Part shown: one piece after another, positions 1-7,560 of the stretch | How positions within the stretch are numbered: position 1 is the stretch's first letter | Layout: each line of letters starts with the position of its first letter | NCBI RefSeq assembly: GCF_040215105.1 | Contig: NZ_CP157875.1 | Span: forward strand, 4,196,001 to 4,260,000 | DNA: 64,000 bases | DNA from: Aeromonas veronii | GTDB taxonomy: Bacteria; Pseudomonadota; Gammaproteobacteria; Enterobacterales; Aeromonadaceae | Direction: 5' to 3' | Translations under genes and position numbers: made by a program | Notes under the pieces: model-generated | Databases searched by the model: none | What the model was told of the DNA's origin: nothing | Seen by the model: the letters and a program-made list of their open reading frames with translations, nothing else

Positions 1-349
1 CCCCCATCAACCCCTGCCCCCAATGGCGCCGGGCCAGCATGCAACCCACTTCTGCCTGACAGCTCGCCCGCTCGAAGCTGTGCAGGCCACAGGTGCCGAC
101 GAGGCGCTCGCCATCCCGTTCAACCAGCCCCCACTCCAGAGACTCCCCGGCTGCCAGCAGGCGTTCGACGCTCGCCAGCATCTGCGCCACGGTGGCGAGT
201 TCGGGAAAGGCGGGCTCTCCGGTGAAGCGCATCACGACGGGATCCCCGTAGATGGCGAACAGATCCACGCTGTCTTGCCCGTTGAGCGGACGCAGCAACA
301 GCCGCGGGGTGTGCAGCACGGGGAGTGTATGGGGCAGCGGGTTCAGCAA
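1..349 (-). CDS. GNAT N-acetyltransferase (partial, C-terminus outside the window)
   Basis: Translating the minus strand leftwards from about 349 gives an open frame to the window edge. It begins with residues NLLNPLPHTLPVLHTPRLLL after a TTG. It then shows the RimJ/RimL-type pattern: TPRLLLRPL near the N-terminus, a substrate strand, and a later GLVERDGERLVGTCGL segment followed by EVGCMLARRHWGQGLMG, where the acetyl-CoA binding motif begins. No ATG lies in frame. TTG at 349 follows an AAGGGA by 7 bases and is preferred; TTG at 355 is the alternative. About 116 residues are visible of a family usually 170-190 long. The acceptor substrate cannot be told. It lies 43 bases after the barrel-protein stop on the same strand. 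Confidence 0.7.
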   Translation of the reverse strand, partial: MLNPLPHTLPVLHTPRLLLRPLNGQDSVDLFAIYGDPVVMRFTGEPAFPELATVAQMLASVERLLAAGESLEWGLVERDGERLVGTCGLHSFERASCQAEVGCMLARRHWGQGLMG

Positions 350-392
350 ATTCAATCCCTTGAAGGTATGGGTGTGTCTCCCATGATGACGC

Positions 393-1010
393 CTAGAACC
401 TCAGGGTCAATCCCACATTCGCCTGCCACTGGGTGACCAGATCCCCCCGCACCCGAAAGGCGCAGATCTCGGGGTCGCAGAGGAAATCCCCATCCTCGTC
501 GAGCAGGGAGCCATAACCACGCACTTCGGCCCGCAGCGCCAGATGCTCGGTCAGGCGCGGCTGCACTCCGAGCGCCAGGGACATGGAGGGGGCCGTCTCG
601 CTGTCATGGGCATCGAAGCGGGTCACCCCGATCCCGGCGCCGATGTAGGGGGCCATGACGTTGTCCGACAGGGTCAGCACCCCGGCAAAATGCAGGGTAT
701 CCACCGTCAGCCGATCCGGCAGCGTCGGGGAGAGGGGGGTGGACTGGTGGCTGTAGAGCAGCTCTATCAGGCCGGGATCGTCCACCTCCTTGCTGATGAA
801 GAAGCCCCAGTTGGCCGAGCTCTCCCCCTGCAGGGAGGTGACCGTGCCCCCATGCGGGGTCGGGACCGCGTCATCCGCCTTGTCAAAGTCGATGGCCGAG
901 CTGTATCCCGCGAAGGGAGTCAGCTGCCAGCCGCGATCCCCGTCTTCGGCCGCCCAGCCCTGACCCAGCGGCAGCAGCAGCCCCATCACCATCATGCCCG
1001 CTCTCGTCAC
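393..1010 (-). CDS. Outer-membrane beta-barrel family protein
   Basis: 205 residues. A short Sec signal peptide is visible (hydrophobic MMVMGLLLPLGQGWA, cleavage probably after GWA). Alternating amphipathic segments follow, and the protein ends in NVGLTLRF. A terminal Phe preceded by alternating hydrophobics is typical of outer-membrane barrels recognised by BamA. The central part (APYIGAGIGVTRFDAHDSE) resembles the small OmpA/OmpW-like barrel group. Acidic pairs in an extracellular loop and two Cys near the C-terminus (FLCDPEICAF) could form a disulfide. No catalytic motif is seen, so the specific function is unknown. It precedes the acetyltransferase gene on the same strand. Confidence 0.6.
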   Translation of the reverse strand: MTRAGMMVMGLLLPLGQGWAAEDGDRGWQLTPFAGYSSAIDFDKADDAVPTPHGGTVTSLQGESSANWGFFISKEVDDPGLIELLYSHQSTPLSPTLPDRLTVDTLHFAGVLTLSDNVMAPYIGAGIGVTRFDAHDSETAPSMSLALGVQPRLTEHLALRAEVRGYGSLLDEDGDFLCDPEICAFRVRGDLVTQWQANVGLTLRF

Positions 1011-1240
1011 GGCTCTCTCCCTGCTCGTCAGTTGATTGCAACGCGTTGTGCCAAAAGCATATCAGGGCCCCCGGCACCCCATGCTGCACAGGGGCTGTAT
1101 CGAATATTTTTAGGCCGCACGTCCTGCCCCATCCCCCGAGATAAAGATCCATCCTGCATGCGTCATTCATCTGGGATTAACCTCGAGCCCGTAAGCTGGC
1201 GGCGCCACAGGGGTGGCATCACAGAACGAGGATTTCAGGA

Positions 1241-1879
1241 ATGGTTGCCGCGCAACTCAACGACCCACAGAACAAGCTGTCAGACACCTTGCGAGCCACG
1301 GCCCACGCCATCGAGGAGAGCCACATCAGCCTGCGGGACATGCTGGCCCTGGTGGGTGAGCAGGGCATGCTGCTGTTCTGCGTGCTGCTCACCGTGCCCT
1401 TCCTGCTGCCGGTCTCCATTCCCGGCGTCAGCACCCCCTTTGGCCTGCTGATCCTGTTTATCGGCATCGGCATCACCCTCAACCGGGTGCCCTGGCTGCC
1501 CGCCATCCTGATGGAGCGCCGCTTCGCCGCCGAGCACCTGAAACCGGCCCTGCACAAGGGGGCCGATCTGCTGGCCCGCATCGATCGCTTCATCCGCCCG
1601 CGCCTGCTGCTGCTGACCGGCAGCACCACCATCAATCGCTGCAACGGCCTGCTGATCATGCTGGCGGCCCTGCTGCTGATGCTGCCCCTCGGCGCCATCC
1701 CCTTCACCAACGCCATGCCCGCCTGGGCCATCCTGCTGCTGGCCATCGGCATGTTGCAGCGGGACGGTCTCTTCATCGCCGGCGGCTACGCCCTGGTGAG
1801 CGCGACCCTGGTCTGGTTCAGCGTGCTGGCCATCGGCCTGCTGATGGCGGGCCAGAGCGTCTCGACCCTGTTCAGCTAA
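1241..1879 (+). CDS. ExoD-family membrane protein
   Basis: 212 residues, with an amphipathic cytoplasmic N-terminus (SHISLRDMLALVGEQG) followed by four to five hydrophobic segments. The sequence matches the exopolysaccharide synthesis ExoD family: the opening helix, then LLTVPFLLPVSIPGVSTPFG and a GIGITLNRVPWLP loop. ExoD was named from a Sinorhizobium exopolysaccharide and alkali-sensitivity mutant, but its biochemical role is unsettled. Start ATG 1241 follows an AGGATTTCAGGA ribosome-binding region. It is a single-gene unit closed by the hairpin at 1911-1934. Confidence 0.8.
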   Translation: MVAAQLNDPQNKLSDTLRATAHAIEESHISLRDMLALVGEQGMLLFCVLLTVPFLLPVSIPGVSTPFGLLILFIGIGITLNRVPWLPAILMERRFAAEHLKPALHKGADLLARIDRFIRPRLLLLTGSTTINRCNGLLIMLAALLLMLPLGAIPFTNAMPAWAILLLAIGMLQRDGLFIAGGYALVSATLVWFSVLAIGLLMAGQSVSTLFS

Positions 1880-1910
1880 GGCAGACTCGGCCAAGGCCGT
1901 GAGAAACGAC

Positions 1911-1934
1911 AAGGGCGACCCGAGGGTCGCCCTT
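1911..1934 (+). terminator. Hairpin terminator between convergent genes
   Basis: A 10-bp perfect stem (AAGGGCGACC / GGTCGCCCTT) with a four-base loop CGAG, followed on the plus strand by GTTCGTTAT. It lies between the ExoD gene (+) and the diguanylate cyclase (-) and could serve both. The T-tract is weak. Confidence 0.6.
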
Positions 1935-1956
1935 GTTCGTTATGACGTCTTGCCAT

Positions 1957-2847
1957 TCAGGGATCGGTGTCGTGGGCCACCCGGTTGCGCCCGCCCCGCT
2001 TGGCCCGATAGAGCCACTCATCCGCGCGTGCCAGCACGGCACCCACTGTCTCCCCCGGCTGGATCAGGGTGGTGCCGAGACTCACCGTGATGGGAGCCGG
2101 ATCCGGCGCCATGGTCGCCACCGCGGTGCGAATGCGTTCCGCCACCTTGAGCAGCGTCTGCTCGCCTATCTGGGGCAGCAGGATCAGAAACTCCTCGCCG
2201 CCGCTGCGCACGAACATGTCCTCGGCCCGAAGCTGGGCTGCCACGCAGGCACTGAAGCTGCGCAGCACCCGGTCCCCCACCTGATGGCCGAAGCGGTCGT
2301 TGATCTGCTTGAAGTGATCGATGTCCAGCATGATGAGACCGCTCCCCCCCTCCCCTTGCAGCCGCTGCTGATAGTGTTCGAAGAAGAAGTGGCGGTTGTA
2401 GAGGCCGGTGAGCTGATCCGTCTCCCCGAGCCGCTTGAGCCGCAGTTGCAACTCGTGCTGGCGGGTGATGTTGCGGGTCATCCAGGCCACCGCCCGCTTG
2501 CCGTCATAGAGGGATGGCAGGGGGGCCAACTTGCCCTCGAAACGCTGCATCCCCTGGGGGCCCGCCTCTGCGTTGATCCCCTCCACCTCCACCGGAGAGA
2601 GGTCATACTCCACCACCTGCACCTCGCCGCTGGCAAAGGCCTGCGCCATCTGATCCAGCACCCACTGCGCCTTCTCCAAGGGCAGTACATCCAGCAAGCG
2701 CTTGCCGATCAAGGGGTTGCCATCCTGATAGGACTGCTGCTCCACCCCGCCGATGTATTCCACGTAGTAGCCATCTTCACTGAGGATGAAGACGGGGTCG
2801 GGCAACTGAGCCATCACTTCGTAGAGCTGTGCCACCGAGAGAGCCAT
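1957..2847 (-). CDS. PAS-GGDEF diguanylate cyclase
   Basis: 296 residues from ATG 2847, preceded by GGAAGGA; an in-frame upstream start at 2898 lacks a good site. Residues about 1-130 form a PAS-like sensor (LPDPVFILSEDGYYVEYIGG ... VAWMTRNITRQHELQ). A GGDEF domain follows from about 140 (DQLTGLYNRHFF, DIDHFKQINDRFGHQVGD). The active-site loop reads GGEEF, a catalytically competent variant. The product-inhibition I-site RAED stands exactly five residues before it. No membrane segment is present, so the protein is cytoplasmic. It probably makes cyclic-di-GMP in response to a small ligand or redox cue bound by the PAS domain; the ligand is unknown. Confidence 0.88.
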   Translation of the reverse strand: MALSVAQLYEVMAQLPDPVFILSEDGYYVEYIGGVEQQSYQDGNPLIGKRLLDVLPLEKAQWVLDQMAQAFASGEVQVVEYDLSPVEVEGINAEAGPQGMQRFEGKLAPLPSLYDGKRAVAWMTRNITRQHELQLRLKRLGETDQLTGLYNRHFFFEHYQQRLQGEGGSGLIMLDIDHFKQINDRFGHQVGDRVLRSFSACVAAQLRAEDMFVRSGGEEFLILLPQIGEQTLLKVAERIRTAVATMAPDPAPITVSLGTTLIQPGETVGAVLARADEWLYRAKRGGRNRVAHDTDP

Positions 2848-3288
2848 CTGTGTTCCTTCCAGGATCCGGGCGCAGGCCCCGTGTGTTCTGTTATACACGA
2901 CCCGTTAAATATCGCACACGGTCTTTCTACGGGCAGGGCGGCGCCTCTGCGCCAGCCAGACGACCCTGTCATAACGCTCATCTGCCTCTCGATGACATAG
3001 GTGAACTGGGCATCAAACAGCACCCTACTCAGGCCGAGCTGTCGACGGGAGCCGACACCCTGAAAGCCTGGCATTCGATCATTTCAATGGATTTGCAAAA
3101 ACCTCATCACTCATATCGAAATGGTGAAATAATCAGCATTTTTGACATGGAAAATGCAGTGGTTGCAGTTCAATATGCCACCACAAAGTGGCGAGAATGG
3201 GCTGATAGGAAGGGGTCGGCCAGGCAGATTCAAACAGCCCATGCAACAACGCCACCTCGTGGGTGGCGTTGTCGGGGCAAGGAGGCGC
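2848..3288. other. Intergenic region between the cyclase and the LpoB-like gene
   Basis: 440 bases without a convincing gene; both flanking genes read leftwards. It holds the promoter region of the cyclase (TATAAC-like hexamer near 2893-2900 on the minus strand), an AT-richer middle part (3080-3190), and the hairpin listed at 3246-3272. Open frames on either strand lack good start sites and family character. Confidence 0.4.
3246..3272 (-). terminator. Stem-loop after the LpoB-like gene
   Basis: 11-bp perfect stem (ACAACGCCACC / GGTGGCGTTGT) with a five-base loop, 17 bases beyond the stop codon of the minus-strand lipoprotein gene. The run of T expected for an intrinsic terminator is poor (TGCATGGG), so it may rather stabilise the mRNA end or assist Rho. 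Confidence 0.5.
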
Positions 3289-3864
3289 TTAACGACTGGC
3301 GGAGCGACTCGCGTTCCACAGCAGCTCGCCGCTTTTCAGATCCATCAGGGTCATGGCGAGCCGGTAGCCGGTCCCCTCGGAGACGAGATCCCCGTACAGC
3401 ATATAGTTGGCACCGGTCTGGCGGCCCAGCCGCACCAGAGACGCCGGATTGCCCCCCTGCTGATACTCCAGCTGGCCGGTGATGGCCGCCACCTGGCCCG
3501 GATCGGCGAAGCTGAAGCCGCCGTGCTGCTGGATGCGTTGGCTCATGGCGATGGCCATGGGCTGGGTACTGAAGGGCTCAGTGGTGCCGTTACGCGGCGG
3601 GGTCAGCAGCAGCACGGGGTTGCTGCCCGCCAGCGCCTTCACCTCCGGAGCTTTCAAGAAGGCATCCGCCATGGCCAGCGCCAGGCCGGTCGGCGCCACG
3701 GGTTTGGGGGCAGGCTTCACCACCTCGGGTTCGGTCACCGGCTTCTCCGGCTGGACCACAGGCTGCTTGGGCTCTGACACCGGCGCCTGAGTGCCGCCAT
3801 AGGGATTGACCGCACAACCGCCCAGCACCAGGGCACCCAACACCAACAAGGAACGCAGCTTCAT
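3289..3864 (-). CDS. lpoB: LpoB-like lipoprotein (penicillin-binding-protein activator)
   Basis: 191 residues from ATG 3864 (GAGAGAGAAG upstream). It opens with a lipoprotein signal, MKLRSLLVLGALVLGGC, with lipobox LGGC and Cys17 as the acylated residue. A Pro/Glu/Lys-rich linker follows (about residues 25-60), suited to crossing the periplasm. A folded domain then runs from about 60 to 191 (PVLLLTPPRNGTTEPFSTQP, TGANYMLYGDLV, LMDLKSGELLW). This layout and the YMLYGDL-type strand match LpoB, the outer-membrane activator of the peptidoglycan synthase PBP1b. E. coli LpoB is 213 residues. The assignment is by family resemblance; a related CsgG/YcfM-type lipoprotein is the main alternative. Confidence 0.75.
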   Translation of the reverse strand: MKLRSLLVLGALVLGGCAVNPYGGTQAPVSEPKQPVVQPEKPVTEPEVVKPAPKPVAPTGLALAMADAFLKAPEVKALAGSNPVLLLTPPRNGTTEPFSTQPMAIAMSQRIQQHGGFSFADPGQVAAITGQLEYQQGGNPASLVRLGRQTGANYMLYGDLVSEGTGYRLAMTLMDLKSGELLWNASRSASR

Positions 3865-4170
3865 CTTCTCTCTCCACCAAAGTCCGTAACCGGACGCCGC
3901 CAACATCCGCAACCGGGCGCCATCAACGCCCATCAACCGGGCAGCGCCAACCATCCATATAGCGGAGCCCGGCTCCGCGCCCCTCCATGCTAGAGAAAAA
4001 CCGGCCCGAGCGCGAGACGCCTTGCCCACCCAGCGACAGGGATTGGCCCAATCAAACGGTCAACGCCACCAGGGCAACTGTGAGAGAGGGCCGACAACCA
4101 CTCACTCTCCACCTTGACCCTCTGCCGTTGCCGGGTGATGCTGCTCACTCTTCATTTGGAGCTAACCACC

Positions 4171-4584
4171 ATGCGACTGACCCCACCCCAGACCCCACAG
4201 AGCGATGATCTCGATGCCCTGCGCGCCGGCCTCTCCGGCTACAACCTTGTCATGGCGGGCTCCCATCAACGGGAACAGATCGCCAGCTTTATCAAGGACG
4301 AAGAGGGCATGGTACTGGGAGGCATCCTCGCCGACATCAAGTGGGGCTGGCTGCACGTGGACTGGCTCTGGATAGACGAGCGCATTCGCCGTGATGGCTG
4401 GGGCGCCCGCCTGCTTGGCGCCATGGAGCAGTACGCCCAAAGCAAGGGCATCACCAACTACCATCTGGAAACCACCAGTTTTCAGGCCCTCCCCTTCTAC
4501 CAGAAGCAGGGTTACGAGGTCTTTGGTCAGCTGCCCGATATGCCGCCGGGGCATGTCAGTTATTTTTTAAGGAAAATTGGATAA
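4171..4584 (+). CDS. GNAT N-acetyltransferase
   Basis: 137 residues from ATG 4171, with TTTGGAGC 11 bases upstream; an earlier in-frame start at 4114 adds residues without family character. The acetyl-CoA motif is seen as LWIDERIRRDGWGARLLGAME (R-x-x-G-x-G/A variant DGWGARL). The C-terminal strand is YHLETTSFQALPFYQKQGYEVF, the usual GNAT motif B with a Tyr. Short proteins of this build usually acetylate small molecules. The substrate is unknown. It is the last GC-rich gene before the AT-rich islet. Confidence 0.8.
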   Translation: MRLTPPQTPQSDDLDALRAGLSGYNLVMAGSHQREQIASFIKDEEGMVLGGILADIKWGWLHVDWLWIDERIRRDGWGARLLGAMEQYAQSKGITNYHLETTSFQALPFYQKQGYEVFGQLPDMPPGHVSYFLRKIG

Positions 4585-4775
4585 TTGTAAAAATTTGAAT
4601 GTGTAAGTAAGTGAACAATGATATCGTTTATATCAGTAGATATTGTTATATGTTTAATGAATTTAGAAACTCAGCCAAAACTTATGATGATTATGCTTTC
4701 CATATATATTAATCTGGTATCATATCATGGCTGCATATAATATGTTTAGTTCTCGGCGAAATGATGAGGTTAATT
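4585..4775 (+). promoter_or_regulatory. Promoter region of the two-gene islet operon
   Basis: 190 AT-rich bases with several TATAAT-like hexamers (for example around 4645-4655 and 4700-4740), so the exact promoter cannot be picked. The start of the first gene is decided by GATGAGG, which sits seven bases before ATG 4776. The upstream in-frame ATGs at 4761 and 4764 overlap this site and lack their own. Confidence 0.4.
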
Positions 4776-5933
4776 ATGATAGAAGTAACTTGCGTTCTCG
4801 ATGACAAGAAAGTTAATTCAAAAAACATACAGTTTACAATCGACATTAAAAAATATGTAGAATTATCAAAGCAAATAATTCATAACAATCCATTTCAAAG
4901 AAATAAGGTTAGTAGAAGTGGAAGTATATATACCTTGCTTAAAGAGGATATATTAAAAGGATGCATTATTCCCCCTATTGTGCTCGCATCTACATTCAGA
5001 CTAGATTATGAAGATAACAACCACGAGGAAATCCTTGATAAAATCCTGTCGGAACCACAAGATTTAAAAATTCTGGATGGACTTCAGAGAACATTTTCTC
5101 TAATAGATGTCTATGATAACAACATAGATTTTTTTGAAAAAAATGAATATCTAATAAGAGTCGAAGTCTACTTATCTATAAGTGACACTGGCATTCTATA
5201 CAGAATGCTGACTCTTAACACTGGACAAACTCCAATGACATTAAGACATCAACTGGAGATTTTATTCTCTAAATATCTTGATGGTTCAGTTGAAGACCTA
5301 CGAATCATAAAGGAGGTTGATGATGATGCCGTGAGGTCTATCAATGAATATAAATTTTCAGATCTAATTGATGGTTATAATTCTTTCCTTGAAAGAAATG
5401 AGCTGCCTATAGATAGATTTGATATATTACAAACAGTACAGACCATCCAACTAATATCTCATGATGACAATGGGGACTATGAGTTTAAAAACTTTGTAAA
5501 AACATATAATTTAATAGCAAGAAAATTTGATGAGTACTTCAAAGACTGGATATATCCGAGTGATGATGATATCGATGCTGAATTCAAAACTAAAGCTAAT
5601 CCATTTGGAAAACTACCATTCAAGATATTCAATAGAAGCCAAGCAATCACAGGCTTTGGCGCTGCCATAGGTGATTTAATTGATCTGGATTCAATTAATG
5701 GACTAAGTTCCATTGCAATAATATGTAATGAACTTGTTTTCACAAATGATGATATTTTAAACCTAAATAAATGCTTAGATGATGTTAGGGAAAAATCCAA
5801 GAAGATTGGTAATGGGCAACGGATCTTCTTTAAGTTATTTTTCAAACATCTCTTTGATAAAGACGGAAACACTTTTAAAAATATTGGCACGTCTTTAGAA
5901 AAAGCTAAAAAACGTGCTTTGGCAGAGGTGTGA
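4776..5933 (+). CDS. DGQHR/DUF262-like (ParB-Srx fold) protein, putative defence component
   Basis: 385 residues from ATG 4776. Seen: NPFQRNKVSRSGSIYTLLKE near residues 38-57, DILKGCIIPPIVLA (58-71), then KILDGLQRTFSLIDVYD around residues 98-114 with D101-G-L-Q-R105. A conserved-looking LYRMLTLNTGQTPMTLRHQL follows (about 141-160). The order FQR, IPPIVL, DGxQR, N-x-G resembles the DUF262/DGQHR group within the ParB/sulfiredoxin-like superfamily, which includes GmrS-type and DndB-type proteins. It lacks the HNH nuclease half (DUF1524) of GmrSD. The C-terminal 200 residues are mostly helical, with no motif I recognise. It is three bases from the next gene, so the two form an operon. Function is inferred only: nucleotide or DNA-end sensing, or a nuclease. 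Confidence 0.6.
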   Translation: MIEVTCVLDDKKVNSKNIQFTIDIKKYVELSKQIIHNNPFQRNKVSRSGSIYTLLKEDILKGCIIPPIVLASTFRLDYEDNNHEEILDKILSEPQDLKILDGLQRTFSLIDVYDNNIDFFEKNEYLIRVEVYLSISDTGILYRMLTLNTGQTPMTLRHQLEILFSKYLDGSVEDLRIIKEVDDDAVRSINEYKFSDLIDGYNSFLERNELPIDRFDILQTVQTIQLISHDDNGDYEFKNFVKTYNLIARKFDEYFKDWIYPSDDDIDAEFKTKANPFGKLPFKIFNRSQAITGFGAAIGDLIDLDSINGLSSIAIICNELVFTNDDILNLNKCLDDVREKSKKIGNGQRIFFKLFFKHLFDKDGNTFKNIGTSLEKAKKRALAEV

Positions 5934-5936
5934 CAC

Positions 5937-6929
5937 ATGGATACCGTTACCCTATCTGAGGACTCTATACCGCTCGAATATAGGGAGGATCGTGTTCCGA
6001 CTCAAGGCGTCGAGTATATCATTAAAACATATTCCAAGCTGGAACCAGATGAGAAAGATATTGCCGAAGTATTCTTAAAAAAAATTCGTGTAGGCTGGTT
6101 AATCCCGGCCTTATCAATGATATCTCGAGAACATGATTTTTCGGATAACCAGTATTATCAGAAACACGCCTACGAAATATACTGTCAATTAAAGGGTCAA
6201 GTTTTCTCTGAAAAGATCTATTTTTTAATCATCAGCAAACGATTGTTAGATTCTATACCTGACTACAAACATTCATCAGATCATGGGCGACTAGGGGAGC
6301 TATCATTTTCTTTCATCCACCATGGCTTATATCCTTATTATGAACAGATTTCAGAATATAAAAATTCTTTGAATGATGATTCAATTCCAAATAAGGTCCA
6401 TATAGAGAGAGGCTTTGACTTTGACACATCAATTAATTATTTAAGTACTTTCACAAAAACATATCTCCAAACGGAAACCAACCCATATGCACGATTTATG
6501 TCTCTATATCAAGTAATAGAGCTTTCTATGGAGGCAGTTTTTTATACGAGAATATCTAACTATAGGAAATCAAAAAATCACTTAGGAATAATCAGAGAGA
6601 AAATAAGTGAGCTTTCCTCCGAAAGAAAACTGATAAATATAATTTATTCTTCTGCCAGTTTAGATATATTCGACCAATCTTTATCCGATAAGGCAAAGAT
6701 AATTTTTGGTGATTTTAAAAGTGATGATTACTATGAAAAGTGTTTAAAATCAAATATGCTTTACGATGTTCGGAATGCATTAGTTCATAGCTATTATCGT
6801 TTTGATATAAAATCTCATCTCACTTATCTATGCGACTACATAGAACTAGAGGTGTTTAATATTATTAAATACCTCTTCCGTGACGAAGAGTTAAGAAGTC
6901 AGATACTTTTAGAGCATTTTGATAATTAA
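5937..6929 (+). CDS. HEPN-motif protein, putative RNase effector
   Basis: 330 residues, starting three bases after the previous stop with GCAGAGGTG as ribosome-binding region. The C-terminal part contains MLYDVRNALVHSYYRF. R279-N-A-L-V-H284 fits the R-x4-6-H catalytic signature of HEPN ribonucleases, and RN-x-x-x-H is the common form in ApeA/Abi-like families. The helix with Y and D around residues 197-212 (QVIELSMEAVFYTRISNY) fits the first HEPN helix with a conserved E. The N-terminal 150 residues are unrecognised and may bind a trigger or the partner. HEPN proteins in two-gene cassettes are commonly toxins or abortive-infection effectors; the activity here is inference. Codon use is AT-rich like its partner. 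Confidence 0.6.
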   Translation: MDTVTLSEDSIPLEYREDRVPTQGVEYIIKTYSKLEPDEKDIAEVFLKKIRVGWLIPALSMISREHDFSDNQYYQKHAYEIYCQLKGQVFSEKIYFLIISKRLLDSIPDYKHSSDHGRLGELSFSFIHHGLYPYYEQISEYKNSLNDDSIPNKVHIERGFDFDTSINYLSTFTKTYLQTETNPYARFMSLYQVIELSMEAVFYTRISNYRKSKNHLGIIREKISELSSERKLINIIYSSASLDIFDQSLSDKAKIIFGDFKSDDYYEKCLKSNMLYDVRNALVHSYYRFDIKSHLTYLCDYIELEVFNIIKYLFRDEELRSQILLEHFDN

Positions 6930-6939
6930 TGACATCGTA

Positions 6940-7006
6940 CATAGGGCTTCGTCAGCTCAGGACCAACCAATAATTAGGGTTGGCTGCGGTCAAGCAAGGC
7001 CCTATG
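6940..7006 (+). other. Long branched stem-loop after the islet operon
   Basis: Outer arms CATAGGGCTT (6940-6949) and AAGGCCCTATG (6996-7006) pair with one bulged C. Inside lies a second stem CCAACC (6963-6968) / GGTTGG (6978-6983) flanked by CAG/CTG. It starts 10 bases after the HEPN stop. It may be the operon terminator, though what follows is only TTTATC. It could also be a small structured RNA, or a hairpin left by a mobile element. Confidence 0.5.
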
Positions 7007-7145
7007 TTTATCACGAACAACTATTTTTTATTTTAAAAATAATTTAACCCCCTAATATTGTACTCTTTTTTTCGGAAAAAGTTGTTATGTGGGTAATATA
7101 TACAGTCTGCATCGAATGAGGCGGGTACTGTATTTATTCCCACCT

Positions 7146-7558
7146 CTTATTCGCTGAGGCGAGCCCGCTTGTCCAGGCCGCGAGACTGGATGTCGAGCGA
7201 GCGGCGCCGGGCCATGGGCCAAATCGGAAAAGGGCGAGCGCAGCTCGACCCGATGTGACGCGAGAACAGGGATGTTCGAAGCGGGCTTTGGCCGAAGCCA
7301 TGGATGGCGAAGGCCAAAGGCCCGTCGGCGCGTGCCGTCGGACAAGCGGGTGAGCCGAAGGAACCCGACAAAGTCGGGCGAATAAGCGGGGGAGAAGACC
7401 TTTGGTGCGATTTCGGAAAAGAGCGGGTCTTTCCAAAGTCACTCGCCCCGGCCCGAAGGGCGGGCGAAACCCCTTCGAGGCCAGCGGCCTCGCGTCCTGC
7501 ACGGCGCAGCCGTGCCTGCTCGCCACAGGCACGGAGTTTGGCTGAACTCCATCCCTAG
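7146..7558. repeat. Hairpin-dense noncoding element
   Basis: About 410 GC-rich bases between the AT-rich islet and the thiH stop. Nested inverted repeats CTTATTCGC (7146-7154) with GCGAATAAG (7378-7386), and CCCGCTTGTCC (7164-7174) with GGACAAGCGGG (7340-7350), close a 241-bp unit. Further short hairpins are packed on both sides of this border, with loops of three to seven bases: CCCGAC-AAA-GTCGGG, GAGGCC-AGC-GGCCTC, GCACGGC-GCA-GCCGTGC, CGTGCCTG-N7-CAGGCACG and GGAGTT-N6-AACTCC. Open frames exist on several strands but look like by-products of high GC. It resembles an interspersed repeat or a structured RNA; copy number elsewhere cannot be judged here. Confidence 0.55.
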
Positions 7559-7560
7559 CC

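Larger units (their letters stand above)
4585..7130 (+). other. AT-rich accessory islet
   Basis: From immediately after the acetyltransferase stop to about 7130 the composition changes to strongly AT-rich, against a GC-rich background on both sides. The islet holds two co-oriented genes, their promoter region (4585-4775) and a long stem-loop. No integrase, transposase or tRNA is present. I found no obvious flanking direct repeat by eye. The composition shift suggests horizontal acquisition. The right border abuts the hairpin-dense repeat element. Confidence 0.7.

Noticed and set aside
6940..7006. Stem-loop considered as an integron attC site
   Set aside because: The conserved core sites (RYYYAAC and GTTRRRY) are not found at the arm ends and no integrase is nearby.
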